A DNA stretch of 64,000 nucleotides from JANXSS01 sp040385645 (GCA_040385645.1 JAZKGZ010000006.1:307735-371734), one strand, 5' to 3'. Shown: positions 8,607 through 17,900, counted from the stretch's first letter. The notes: generated by a model from the sequence alone, not told the origin. Numbers and translations are program-made.

Positions 8607-9650
8607 ATGAATTCCTCCTCCAGCGTTCCCCTTTCTTACCGCGATGCCGGTGTCGACATCGACGCTGGCGATGCCTTGGTCGAAGCCATCAAGCCATTCG
8701 CCAAGCGCACCATGCGAGAGGGCGTGATGGGTGGTATCGGCGGATTCGGTGCCCTGTTCGAAATCAGCAAGAAATTCAAAGAGCCAGTGTTGGTATCCGG
8801 CACCGACGGCGTGGGCACGAAATTGAAGCTGGCGTTTCACTTGAACCGGCATGACACGGTAGGTATCGATCTGGTAGCCATGAGCGTCAACGATATCTTG
8901 GTGCAAGGTGCCGAACCCTTATTTTTTCTGGATTATTTCGCTTGTGGCAAGCTCGATGTCGCTATCGCCACTGCCGTCATCAAAGGTATCGCCCAGGGCT
9001 GCGAGCAGGCCGGCTGCGCCCTGATCGGCGGTGAAACCGCCGAGATGCCCAGCATGTACCCGGCCGGCGAATACGACCTGGCCGGTTTTGCCGTCGGAGC
9101 GGTCGAAAAATCACTGATCATCGACGGCACCACCATTGCCCCCGGCGACGTGGTGCTTGGTCTGGCATCGTCGGGCGCTCACTCAAACGGTTATTCGCTG
9201 GTGCGCAAGATTATCGAGCTAGCCAAGCCCGACCTGCAGGGTGATTTTCATGGTCGTCCGCTTGCCGATGTGCTGATGGCACCGACCCGCATCTATGTGA
9301 AGCCGCTACTGGCGCTGATGGCTTCGATGCAGGTCAAAGGCATGGTGCACATCACCGGCGGCGGCCTGGTGGAAAACATACCGCGGGTCTTGCAACCGCA
9401 TCTTTGCGCAGTATTGCAGCGCGACGCCTGGAGCATGCCGCCGTTGTTCACATGGCTACAGCAGCACGGCAAGGTTGCAGATGCCGAAATGCACCGGGTG
9501 TTCAATTGCGGTATCGGCATGACGGTGATCGTTTCACCCCAGAACGCCGAGGCTGCCATGGCGCAGTTACGTGCCGCCGGCGAGACGGTCATGCACATTG
9601 GGGAAATCTGCGCTCGTAGCGAGGGGCAAGCGCAGACGGTCGTAGTCTGA
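8607..9650 (+). CDS. purM: Phosphoribosylformylglycinamidine cyclo-ligase (AIR synthetase)
   Basis: The open frame reaches back to 8262 through hda, but the family N terminus (LSYRDAGVDIDAGDALV) follows the ATG at 8607, giving 347 residues, normal for PurM. Signature segments include GGFGALFE, VSGTDGVGTKLK, and MSVNDILVQGAEPLFFLDY. It closes the imidazole ring of AIR with ATP in de novo purine synthesis. Other purine genes (purC, purE, purK) are far to the right in this window. Confidence 0.96.
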   Translation: MNSSSSVPLSYRDAGVDIDAGDALVEAIKPFAKRTMREGVMGGIGGFGALFEISKKFKEPVLVSGTDGVGTKLKLAFHLNRHDTVGIDLVAMSVNDILVQGAEPLFFLDYFACGKLDVAIATAVIKGIAQGCEQAGCALIGGETAEMPSMYPAGEYDLAGFAVGAVEKSLIIDGTTIAPGDVVLGLASSGAHSNGYSLVRKIIELAKPDLQGDFHGRPLADVLMAPTRIYVKPLLALMASMQVKGMVHITGGGLVENIPRVLQPHLCAVLQRDAWSMPPLFTWLQQHGKVADAEMHRVFNCGIGMTVIVSPQNAEAAMAQLRAAGETVMHIGEICARSEGQAQTVVV

Positions 9651-9657
9651 CCCGCAG

Positions 9658-10884
9658 CTAATTCGCTAATAGCTTACGGTTTAACTCTACTGCCGTCAGA
9701 TTACCGTTTGCACGCCTGACGACTTTGGCGTTGGTAAATGCCACATACGATGGCAATCCGACCAAGCCGTACTGCACGGCCAGTGCATCGTCGAATACCT
9801 GCGTATAAGGTTGCCACATCACGCGGAGAAAGCGGGCACCATCAGCTCTGGCTTTTGCCAGCGTCTCGAACCGAGGATTGGCGCCAATGCAATGCGTACA
9901 ACCAGGATCGGTAGAGGTAAATTGCACCACTACCGTGCCGCTCGATTGGGAAAGAACCGTTTCGAGGTTTTCCGGGGATACATCTTCGATTTTTGCTGCC
10001 GACCTTGGGTTGCCCACTGACGCGCTTGGCGCAGCTTGCCCGTTTTGTCCATTAGTTTGCGCGGGTGTGAATGCGGGTTGTTGCACAAATGGTGTTGATT
10101 CGAGCGATGCTGGCCTGGTATATCTGCCTGGCCCGGTCGCTAGTGCCACTGGAGGCGGAGGTGGCCGTCTCGCAACGGCTGCTTGCCAGGGTGCTGTATC
10201 CAGTACTTGGCCTTCGACTACTTTCACGACTGCCGTGTAGTGTGCACCGTGTTCACCAACGCCGACGACTACCATAGCGTCAGGTTTGAAGCCAACGATA
10301 TAGGTAGGTTTGTCAGGAAAATAGCCATTATTTACTCTGGATGTAGGATCGATTACTTGCCGCCAATTAGCACTTTGAGGTGCTTGCTTGCATGGCATTT
10401 CGCAGATGAGAAGCCGCTCGAAGCCCTGAGACGCAATCCATGATTCGTAGTGTTGCCGAAGCAGTAATGGACTGTCATCGCTCAGATGCCTAAAGATCAT
10501 CATCGTAATCTTTCCCTGCATCGGCACCGCATAGCCTGAAACATAGCCATCAGCAGTGCTAGCAGGCACGCTTACGGGGATTGAAACACGGTCCAGCGGA
10601 TTATCAAATCGCTGGATCATTGTGGAGCGCGGATAAAGCGTCAAATCCAACGGCAGCAATGCATTTTTAGAAGACACCGGCCGGCCCGGGGCACCTTGAC
10701 GATATTGTCCAGCATCGCCATTCGCATAGCCAGGCACGTTGTTTGGTGAAGGCAGCATGTTGGTTCCGCGCTGAACCGTATCCATTGCCTTGTTTATTTC
10801 ATCAAAAACACCTGCATGCCCAAAGTTACTGGCCGCCGCCGCTATAAGAGCCAACGATCCTGCTACAAACCAACCTTGTTTCAT
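9658..10884 (-). CDS. Exported protein with C-terminal thioredoxin-like domain
   Basis: This 408-residue protein starts with a signal peptide (about residues 1-24, ending near GHAG). The middle part has no family I recognise. From about residue 300 there is a thioredoxin fold: VVVQFTSTDPGCTHC with a CxxC pair in the active-site position, and a GLVGLPSYVAF segment with the cis-Pro loop. The protein is probably periplasmic and could reduce or isomerise disulfides; the CTHC dipeptide does not tell which. It follows the Anbu gene by about 50 bases on the same strand and may be cotranscribed. Confidence 0.75.
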   Translation of the reverse strand: MKQGWFVAGSLALIAAAASNFGHAGVFDEINKAMDTVQRGTNMLPSPNNVPGYANGDAGQYRQGAPGRPVSSKNALLPLDLTLYPRSTMIQRFDNPLDRVSIPVSVPASTADGYVSGYAVPMQGKITMMIFRHLSDDSPLLLRQHYESWIASQGFERLLICEMPCKQAPQSANWRQVIDPTSRVNNGYFPDKPTYIVGFKPDAMVVVGVGEHGAHYTAVVKVVEGQVLDTAPWQAAVARRPPPPPVALATGPGRYTRPASLESTPFVQQPAFTPAQTNGQNGQAAPSASVGNPRSAAKIEDVSPENLETVLSQSSGTVVVQFTSTDPGCTHCIGANPRFETLAKARADGARFLRVMWQPYTQVFDDALAVQYGLVGLPSYVAFTNAKVVRRANGNLTAVELNRKLLAN

Positions 10885-10936
10885 AATATCTCGCCGAAAA
10901 ATCGACGAGTGTAGCTTTTATCAAACCAATAATCCC

Positions 10937-11815
10937 TCAAAACTGACGGCTACCTTCCGGCTGCTCTGCCAAGGCCTGCAATAGAGACGGTTCTCCGGCT
11001 AGCTTGCCCATACTTGGCGGCAAGGCCATACGCACTGGCTTGCTATGAATATTCGTGGCCGACAGCACATTGCTGGTGATATCGGGCGCAGCATTCCACA
11101 CCGGGTCATCGATGGATTCAAATACGCGTTTTAATTGCTGGCCCCAGGTGTTGCGGATCATCTGAAAATACTGATTGGTCTCGTCGATGGTAACGAAGCG
11201 GGTGATTTTTAGCGCATCGGTCTCATAGACCAGCAAGTCCAGCGGCAGGCCGACCGAAATATTCGAGCGCAGGGTTGAGTCCATCGAGATCAAGGCGCAT
11301 TTTGCAGCTTCGTCGAGTTCAGTGCCGGCGTTGATGACACGGTCCAGGATTGGCTTGCCGTATTTCGATTCGCCGACCTGAAAATACGAACTTTCATCGC
11401 AGGATTCGATAAAGTTGCCGGCTGAGTAAATCTGGAACAACCGGCATGGCTCGCCTTTGATCTGGCCGCCGAAAATCATGCTGACATTGAATCGGATATC
11501 GAATTCTTCCAGCATTTTCGCGTCACGGTGGTAGACGCTGCGAATTGCCTCGCCGACGATCTGTGCGGCTTCGTACATGTTTTTGGCAGTCCAGACGCTG
11601 CGGCCGGTCTGGCTGCTGTAGTCAGCAAGAATCTGGCAAATCGACTGGGAAATGGAAAGATTGCCGGCAGTCATGAGCACCATCATTCGGTCGCCGGGAT
11701 TTTCGAACACGTTCATCTTGCGAAACGTGCCGATGTGGTCGACGCCTGCATTGGTTCGGGTATCCGACAGAAATACCAGCCCGGCATCCAGGCGCATTGC
11801 AACGCAATAAGTCAT
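10937..11815 (-). CDS. Anbu, proteasome-like Ntn hydrolase (ancestral beta-subunit)
   Basis: The protein matches the bacterial Anbu/COG3484 family, an Ntn-hydrolase related to proteasome beta subunits and HslV. Two ATGs lie close together (11821 and 11815). I choose 11815 (292 residues) because the catalytic Thr must follow the initiator Met (M-T-YCVAMRLD), and the Shine-Dalgarno caggag is 9 bases from this ATG but only 3 from the first. The conserved SDTRTNAG loop follows. Anbu forms open helical rings; its substrate is unknown. It lies with ATP-grasp and alpha-E genes, the usual neighbours, but the usual transglutaminase-like gene is absent. Confidence 0.85.
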   Translation of the reverse strand: MTYCVAMRLDAGLVFLSDTRTNAGVDHIGTFRKMNVFENPGDRMMVLMTAGNLSISQSICQILADYSSQTGRSVWTAKNMYEAAQIVGEAIRSVYHRDAKMLEEFDIRFNVSMIFGGQIKGEPCRLFQIYSAGNFIESCDESSYFQVGESKYGKPILDRVINAGTELDEAAKCALISMDSTLRSNISVGLPLDLLVYETDALKITRFVTIDETNQYFQMIRNTWGQQLKRVFESIDDPVWNAAPDITSNVLSATNIHSKPVRMALPPSMGKLAGEPSLLQALAEQPEGSRQF

Positions 11816-11902
11816 GAGCATCGACTCCTGATCAAAACGGCGATTTTACAGGAGCAGGTATTTTTTTCAGGACGTGCCGGGCTGGCGAAACCGATTGAAA
11901 TG

Positions 11903-12868
11903 TCATCGCGCCGATAGCGGCACTAGAAAATCGCGGCTTACCCGTTGCCCGAGTTCATACACGCACTCCAGAAACCGCGTTAAATAGGCATGCAATCCCT
12001 CTTCGAGAATTTCCTCGATACGGGCGAATTGCAATTCGGCGTGCAATTTGCCGGCATAGCGTTCGGTATCGGCAGACACTTCGTTGCCTACATGTTTGAG
12101 GTTATTCACCACTTCGTTCATGCAATGCCGCAGAGAACGCGGCATGTCCACACGCAGCATCAGCAATTCGGCCACCCGTGCCGGTGTGATGGCATCCCGG
12201 TAAACCTTGCGATAGGTTTCGAATGCCGAGACCGAGCGCAGGATCGCTGCCCAAAAATAAAAGTCGAGTTGCGTCTCGTTGCCCAATCCTTCACCGGAGG
12301 GCATGTTGCTGCCGGCGTCGTGAAACTTCACATCCAATAGCCGCGCGGTGTTATCGGTTCGTTCCAGAAACGTGCCGATGCGGATGAAGTAAAACGATTC
12401 GTCGCGCAGGGTCGTGCCGATGGTGACGCCACGCGACAGATGCGAGCGATATTTCACCCATTCGAAAAAGCCGCCAGGGTCTTGTTCGAGCATGCCATCG
12501 CGCAGGCGCGTCTGCATTTCCAGCCAGGTGGCATTGTGCGTTTCCCATAGTTCGGTCGTGAGCGTGCCGCGCACGGCCCGGGCATTTTCACGGGCCTGAG
12601 TCAGACAGGAGGCGATGGAGGAGGGGTTGCTACGATCCTGCACCATGAAATCGAGCACGTCGCGCTCGGTCAGGCGATCGTATTTTGCGTCGAAGGCTGG
12701 CTGCAGTTCGGAGATGCCCAGCAATGCACGCCATCCTTTGCGCGTCGCTTCGCCCGATTGCGGCATCAGCGCAGTCTGCATGTTCACATCCAACATACGT
12801 GCCGTATTTTCCGCGCGTTCGGTGTAGCGCGCCATCCAGAACAGATGATCGGCGGTGCGGCTCAGCAT
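11903..12868 (-). CDS. Alpha-E domain protein (DUF403)
   Basis: The 321-residue protein starts MLSRTADHLFWMARYTERAENTARMLDV, the hallmark N terminus of the alpha-helical alpha-E family (COG2307). In many bacteria it is encoded next to a circularly permuted ATP-grasp protein and Anbu, and the set is proposed to make or process a peptide-like modification. It starts one base after the ATP-grasp stop, so the two are coupled. Function is inferred only from context. Confidence 0.88.
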   Translation of the reverse strand: MLSRTADHLFWMARYTERAENTARMLDVNMQTALMPQSGEATRKGWRALLGISELQPAFDAKYDRLTERDVLDFMVQDRSNPSSIASCLTQARENARAVRGTLTTELWETHNATWLEMQTRLRDGMLEQDPGGFFEWVKYRSHLSRGVTIGTTLRDESFYFIRIGTFLERTDNTARLLDVKFHDAGSNMPSGEGLGNETQLDFYFWAAILRSVSAFETYRKVYRDAITPARVAELLMLRVDMPRSLRHCMNEVVNNLKHVGNEVSADTERYAGKLHAELQFARIEEILEEGLHAYLTRFLECVYELGQRVSRDFLVPLSAR

Positions 12869-12869
12869 T

Positions 12870-14285
12870 TCAATTCTCCAGAATCCAGGTATCTTTCGTG
12901 CCGCCGCCCTGCGACGAGTTTACCACCAGCGACCCCTCTTTCAGTGCCACGCGGGTCAAGCCACCCGGCACCATCGAAATCGTTTTGCCCGAAAGAATAA
13001 AGGGGCGCAGGTCGATATGCCGTGGTGCGATGCCGGACTCGACATAGGTAGGGCAGGCCGATAGCGCCAGCGTTTCTTGCGCAATATACCCTTGCGGGTC
13101 GGCGATCACACGCTGGCGAAATTCCTCGACCTCCGCCTTCGACGATGCCGGCCCGACGAGCATGCCGTAGCCCCCTGCGCCATGTACTTCCTTGACCACC
13201 AGTTTGGCGATGTTGGCCAGCACGTACTCCAGGTCTTTGGGCTTGCGGCATTGATAGGTCGGCACGTTGTTCAAGATCGGCTCTTCGGTGAGGTAGAAGC
13301 GGATCATATCTGGCACGAACGGATAGATCGATTTGTCGTCGGCAACGCCGGTGCCGATGGCATTCGTCAACGTCACGTGGCCGGCCCGATACGCTGAAAG
13401 CAGGCCAGGTACACCGAGCGTGGAATCCTTGCGGAAGGCCAGGGGATCGAGGTAATCGTCGTCGATGCGCCGGTAGATCACATCGACCCGCTTCGGGCCA
13501 CGCGTGGTTCGCATGTAAACGGCTTCATCGTCCACGAACAGATCCTTGCCTTCGACCAGTTCCACGCCCATCTGCTGCGCCAGGAACGCGTGCTCGAAAT
13601 AAGCAGAGTTGTACATGCCGGGCGTCATGACCACGACCGTCGGATCGATCACGCCGGCAGGTGCCACCGAGCGCAGATTGTCGAGCAGCATATCTGGGAA
13701 ATGCGCCACCGGCGCAACCTTGTAACGGGCGAACAGTTCGGGGAAAAGCCGCATCATCATCTTGCGGTCTTCCAGCATATATGACACGCCCGACGGTACT
13801 CGGAGGTTGTCTTCCAACACAAAAAATTCACCCGCTCCTGCGCGTACGATATCGACACCGGCGATATGGGCGTAGATATCGGAGGCTACTGAAATACCCT
13901 GCATTTCCGGGCGATACTGGGCATTTTCTAAAATCTGCTCGGCTGGAACGATGCCGGCGCGAATGATGTTTTGGTCGTGATAAATGTCGTGAATGAACAT
14001 GTTCAACGCTTTTACGCGCTGCACTAGCCCCGCTTCGAGTTGCGTCCACTCGGCCGCCGTGATGATTCTGGCGATGATGTCGAACGGTATCAGTCGCTCG
14101 GTGCCGGCATCGTTGCCGTACACAGCAAACGTAATGCCGACCCGTCGAAAAATTAGATCGGCTTCGGCTTGTTTGCGGGCGATCGTGTCTGCAGACTGAT
14201 CCGCTAGCCAGGAAGCGAAGCCGCGATAGTGCTCGCGGATCGAAGTCGGCTCGGTAGCGTACATCTCGTCGAAAAAAGTTGCCAT
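12870..14285 (-). CDS. Circularly permuted ATP-grasp protein (COG2308)
   Basis: The 471-residue protein matches the circularly permuted ATP-grasp type 1 family: MTPGMYNSAYFEHAFLA, VYMRTTRGPKRVDVIYRRIDDDYLDP, NAIGTGVADDK and VVKEVHGAGGYGM segments carry the nucleotide-binding loops. Such enzymes are predicted to ligate an amine to a carboxylate using ATP. It is the first gene of the leftward ATP-grasp / alpha-E / Anbu / thioredoxin-like group, divergent from recA. Confidence 0.9.
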   Translation of the reverse strand: MATFFDEMYATEPTSIREHYRGFASWLADQSADTIARKQAEADLIFRRVGITFAVYGNDAGTERLIPFDIIARIITAAEWTQLEAGLVQRVKALNMFIHDIYHDQNIIRAGIVPAEQILENAQYRPEMQGISVASDIYAHIAGVDIVRAGAGEFFVLEDNLRVPSGVSYMLEDRKMMMRLFPELFARYKVAPVAHFPDMLLDNLRSVAPAGVIDPTVVVMTPGMYNSAYFEHAFLAQQMGVELVEGKDLFVDDEAVYMRTTRGPKRVDVIYRRIDDDYLDPLAFRKDSTLGVPGLLSAYRAGHVTLTNAIGTGVADDKSIYPFVPDMIRFYLTEEPILNNVPTYQCRKPKDLEYVLANIAKLVVKEVHGAGGYGMLVGPASSKAEVEEFRQRVIADPQGYIAQETLALSACPTYVESGIAPRHIDLRPFILSGKTISMVPGGLTRVALKEGSLVVNSSQGGGTKDTWILEN

Positions 14286-14654
14286 GGAAGGAGGTAGATG
14301 AAGGGTGATAAAGACCAGACGAAAGACTGGATAAACAACTGTAATACCGATCTGCCTAGCTCAGGGTATCAAGAAATATGCCACGTCGGCTAGTTTTCAT
14401 GCTGCATGCCAATGTCGGACTGTATCCGCCGGCCAAGATCTTCCAAGTGGTCCCGCGTTGATTGGTCGAGAGTCGTTGTATCCTGGCTAATCGACCTTAT
14501 ATAAAAGCTTCAAGCAAAGTTGCACCAAAATAGTGCAAAAATTCTGCGTGTTTTTGCGTTGACCATCTTCACAAATCGCTTGCGTAAACCACTGTTTTTT
14601 TATACAGTACTCACTTCTCCCGATCAATGCGCAACAGCCAATCGAAAGAAACAC
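14286..14654. other. Intergenic region upstream of recA and the ATP-grasp gene
   Basis: This 369-base region between divergent genes holds the recA control region at its right end (LexA box, separate entry). A TTGACC hexamer at 14559-14564 could be a -35 element but has no good partner at 17 bases. I see no gene or RNA in the rest. Confidence 0.6.
14592..14607 (+). promoter_or_regulatory. LexA (SOS) box of recA
   Basis: CTGT-N8-ACAG, the gammaproteobacterial/betaproteobacterial SOS consensus, stands 48 bases before the recA ATG and overlaps a TATACA hexamer that could be the -10. LexA binding here would repress recA until DNA damage. Confidence 0.85.
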
Positions 14655-15830
14655 ATGGACGATAAAAAATCCGCAGCATCGAATGCCGAAAAAGGCAAGG
14701 CACTGGCCGCCGCCCTGGCTCAGATCGAAAAACAATTCGGCAAAGGTTCTGTCATGCGCATGGAAGATGGCGCAGTGGTAGAGGAAGTGCAGGTCGTCTC
14801 GACCGGTTCGCTGGGGCTCGACATCGCCTTGGGCGTCGGCGGCTTGCCACGTGGCCGCGTCGTCGAAATTTACGGCCCGGAATCGTCCGGCAAAACGACG
14901 CTTACGTTACAGACCATTGCAGAAATGCAAAAGCTCGGCGGCGTTTGCGCTTTTATCGATGCGGAGCATGCGCTTGACGTCGGTTACGCACAAAAGCTCG
15001 GTATCAACTTGTCGGAATTGCTGATTTCGCAACCGGATACCGGCGAGCAGGCGCTCGAAATTACCGATGCGCTGGTGCGTTCCGGCGGTGTCGATTTGAT
15101 CGTGATCGATTCGGTTGCTGCATTGACGCCGCGTGCTGAGATCGAGGGCGACATGGGCGATTCGCTGCCAGGTTTGCAGGCACGTCTCATGTCTCAGGCG
15201 CTGCGTAAGCTTACAGGTTCGATCAACCGCACCAATACGCTGGTCATCTTCATTAACCAGATTCGCATGAAGATCGGCGTCATGTTCGGCAACCCCGAAA
15301 CGACGACCGGTGGTAACGCGCTGAAGTTTTATGCATCTGTGCGGCTCGATATTCGTCGTACCGGTTCGATCAAATCCGGCGATGAGGTGATTGGCAACGA
15401 GACCAAGGTCAAAGTTGTCAAAAACAAGATTGCGCCACCGTTCAAGGAAGCCCACTTCGATATCCTGTACGGAGAAGGCACATCCCGTGAAGGCGAAATA
15501 TTAGACCTTGGTTCGGATGCCAAAATCGTCGAAAAAGCCGGTGCCTGGTATAGCTATAACGGTGAACGAATCGGGCAGGGTAAGGATAACGCGAGGAATT
15601 ATTTAAAAGAGCGTCCTGAGCTCGCCCGTGAAATCGAAAACAAGGTTCGTGTATCACTCGGCGTACCGGAGCTCGGTGAAGTAAAGGGTGCCGAACCCAT
15701 CGGCAAGAAGGCTGCAAAGGATGACAGCAAAGAAGTGCGCGACTTAAAAAACGTGCGTGAGATCAGAGACGTTAAAGAGCCGGGTCAGCCTCTGGGCCAG
15801 GAGCCAGTGCAAGCAGGGATGGGTAAGTAA
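14655..15830 (+). CDS. recA: Recombinase RecA
   Basis: The frame opens at 14520, but the LexA box lies inside that extension and RecA homology starts at ATG 14655 (MDDKKSAASNAEKGKALAAAL), giving 391 residues. Walker A GPESSGKTT, the L1/L2 DNA-binding loops (DSLPGLQARLMSQAL; NPETTTGGNALKF) and the MRMEDG start region are intact. RecA forms the ATP-dependent strand-exchange filament and triggers LexA cleavage. It is about 35-40 residues longer than typical because of a charged tail (KEVRDLKNVREIRDVKEP). Confidence 0.97.
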   Translation: MDDKKSAASNAEKGKALAAALAQIEKQFGKGSVMRMEDGAVVEEVQVVSTGSLGLDIALGVGGLPRGRVVEIYGPESSGKTTLTLQTIAEMQKLGGVCAFIDAEHALDVGYAQKLGINLSELLISQPDTGEQALEITDALVRSGGVDLIVIDSVAALTPRAEIEGDMGDSLPGLQARLMSQALRKLTGSINRTNTLVIFINQIRMKIGVMFGNPETTTGGNALKFYASVRLDIRRTGSIKSGDEVIGNETKVKVVKNKIAPPFKEAHFDILYGEGTSREGEILDLGSDAKIVEKAGAWYSYNGERIGQGKDNARNYLKERPELAREIENKVRVSLGVPELGEVKGAEPIGKKAAKDDSKEVRDLKNVREIRDVKEPGQPLGQEPVQAGMGK

Positions 15831-15852
15831 CAAGGTTTTTTATTCGTTTGCC

Positions 15853-15903
15853 GGGTCGGACAAATGAAGCGAGCGTTTTAAGCTTGCTTTGCTTGTCCCG
15901 CCC
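15853..15903 (+). promoter_or_regulatory. Long imperfect hairpin between recA and recX
   Basis: The 22-base arms 15853-15874 and 15882-15903 pair with 16 Watson-Crick pairs, four G-T wobbles and two mismatches around a 7-base loop. No T-tract follows. In other proteobacteria a partial terminator between recA and recX keeps RecX low; this hairpin could do the same, which is inference. Confidence 0.55.
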
Positions 15904-15931
15904 AACTGTTTTGCCTAACCAACGCTGAAAT

Positions 15932-16417
15932 ATGGCCCGTCCCGCGATCAGCCTGAAAGCCCGCGCCTTGCGATATCTTTCGGCGCGCGAGCATAGCCGT
16001 ATCGAACTATCGCGCAAGCTTGCTCGATATGCCCAGGAAGGTGACGATATCGAGCAACTGCTCGACAGCCTGGAAGCAGCAAAATTTCTCTCCCAAGCCC
16101 GCTTCTGCGATTCTCTTATCAACCGGCGCGCCAAGCGATTCGGTAACAGCAGGATTCTGGCCGAGTTGCAAAGTCATGGTGTTAGCGACCAGGATCTGTC
16201 GTCGGCGAAAGCCGGGTTGATCGACGGCGAGATCGCCCGCGCCTGCGAAGTCTGGCAACGCAAGTTCGGTCATGGCGGTGCTGCACCTGCCGATCGCGCC
16301 AAGCAAATGCGGTTTATGCAGCAGCGCGGGTTTTCTCATCAGGCGATTAAGGCTGCCATGGCTGGTGCGATGCCCGATGAGGAAGATGGATACGGTAATT
16401 CGTTGCTCCACGAGTAA
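15932..16417 (+). CDS. recX: Regulatory protein RecX
   Basis: The 161-residue, highly charged protein shows the tandem three-helix repeats of RecX: LKARALRYLSAREHSRIELSRKLARYA, LLDSLEAAKFLSQARFCDSLINRRAKRFGNSRI and MRFMQQRGFSHQAIKAAM. RecX binds the RecA filament and inhibits its activity. Its place 101 bases after recA is the classical arrangement. Confidence 0.92.
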   Translation: MARPAISLKARALRYLSAREHSRIELSRKLARYAQEGDDIEQLLDSLEAAKFLSQARFCDSLINRRAKRFGNSRILAELQSHGVSDQDLSSAKAGLIDGEIARACEVWQRKFGHGGAAPADRAKQMRFMQQRGFSHQAIKAAMAGAMPDEEDGYGNSLLHE

Positions 16418-16733
16418 TTGCTATTTACCGTTTGTCAATTTCGCAGCTTTCCGGCTGTGCTACACTTCCGCGGTTACGTGCGCCTCAGCACTGGTAGCAG
16501 GCGCCCGGCCTGCACGGTTTTGCCGCTTTAATATTATGTCGCTGTTCGCACTACGCCTTCGCCGTATGCCCTGCCGTACTCCGCTTATGTACCCCGCATA
16601 TTGTCAGTACTGGCGTCCTAAAAGCGTCTATTGGTCGTCGCAAAAATTATTCGTTATCGATTACCTATTTACTGTCTGATTACACGTTCACTATTTCTTA
16701 ACTTTTTCCAATAAGTATCCGAAGGGAAGCTGC
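16418..16733. other. Intergenic region upstream of sucC
   Basis: 316 bases with no convincing gene. TGCTACACT at 16458-16466 reads as an extended -10 element on the + strand and could start the sucCD transcript with a long leader. A Shine-Dalgarno-like gaaggga precedes the sucC ATG. Confidence 0.4.
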
Positions 16734-17900
16734 ATGAAAATTCATGAATATCAAGGCAAGGAAATCCTTCGCAAATTTGGCGTCACCGTGCCACGCGGCA
16801 TTCCCTGCGATTCCGTCGACGAGGCTGTCGCCGCTGCGGAAAAGCTCGGCGGCCCGGTATGGGTCGTCAAGGCGCAGATCCATGCAGGCGGTCGCGGCAA
16901 GGGTGGCGGCGTCAAGGTTGCCAAGTCACTGGAGCAAGTCAAAACCTTCGCTGGTGAAATTCTGGGCATGCAGCTCGTCACCCATCAAACCGGGCCAAAC
17001 GGCCAACAGGTGCGGCATTTGCTGATCGAAGAAGGCGCAGACATCAAGAGCGAGTTGTACGTCAGCATGGTGACCGACCGCGTCAGCCAGCGCGTGGTGC
17101 TAATGGCGTCCAGCGAAGGCGGCATGGACATCGAGGAAGTGGCCGAGAGCCACCCGGAACTGATTCACCAGATCGCCATCGACCCGGCCGTCGGCCTGAC
17201 CGATGCCGAAGCCGATGCCATCGCCGCCAAGATCGGCGTGCCGGCTGCGTCCATCGCCGATGCCCGCGCCCAATTGCAAGGTTTGTATGAAGCGTATTGG
17301 GAAACCGACGCTTCCCTGGCCGAGATCAATCCCTTGATCCTGACCGGCGACGGCAAGGTCATCGCACTCGACGCGAAATTCAATTTCGATGCCAACGCAC
17401 TGTATCGCCACCCGGAAATCGTCGCCTACCGCGATCTGGACGAAGAAGACCCAGCGGAAGTAGAAGCTTCCAAGTTCGACCTCGCCTATATCTCGCTGGA
17501 CGGCGACATCGGCTGCCTGGTCAATGGTGCCGGCCTGGCCATGGCCACCATGGATACCATCAAACTGTTCGGCGGCGAACCTGCCAACTTCCTTGACGTC
17601 GGCGGTGGCGCTACGGCTGAAAAAGTCACCGAAGCCTTCAAGATCATGCTGAAAAATCCTGGTTTAAAAGCCATCCTGGTCAATATCTTCGGCGGCATCA
17701 TGAAATGTGACGTCATCGCCGAAGGCGTGATCGTTGCTTCCAAAGCGGTATCGCTGAAAGTGCCTCTGGTCGTGCGCATGAAAGGCACCAACGAAGACCT
17801 CGGCAAGAAAATGCTCGCCGAATCCGGTCTGCCGATCATTGCCGCCGACACCATGGAAGACGCTGCCCGCCAAGTCGTTGCAGCTGCACAAGGCAAATAA
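16734..17900 (+). CDS. sucC: Succinate-CoA ligase, ADP-forming, beta subunit
   Basis: The 388-residue protein starts MKIHEYQGKEILRKFGV and has the ATP-grasp segments WVVKAQIHAGGRGKGGGVK and LAEINPLIL, and the CoA-ligase end VNIFGGIMKCDVIAEG. With SucD it couples succinyl-CoA cleavage to nucleotide triphosphate formation in the TCA cycle. Length equals the family norm. It is followed 25 bases later by sucD. Confidence 0.97.
   Translation: MKIHEYQGKEILRKFGVTVPRGIPCDSVDEAVAAAEKLGGPVWVVKAQIHAGGRGKGGGVKVAKSLEQVKTFAGEILGMQLVTHQTGPNGQQVRHLLIEEGADIKSELYVSMVTDRVSQRVVLMASSEGGMDIEEVAESHPELIHQIAIDPAVGLTDAEADAIAAKIGVPAASIADARAQLQGLYEAYWETDASLAEINPLILTGDGKVIALDAKFNFDANALYRHPEIVAYRDLDEEDPAEVEASKFDLAYISLDGDIGCLVNGAGLAMATMDTIKLFGGEPANFLDVGGGATAEKVTEAFKIMLKNPGLKAILVNIFGGIMKCDVIAEGVIVASKAVSLKVPLVVRMKGTNEDLGKKMLAESGLPIIAADTMEDAARQVVAAAQGK

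Noticed and set aside
14520..14654. 45-residue extension of RecA
   Set aside because: It contains the LexA box and promoter region; RecA homology starts at 14655.
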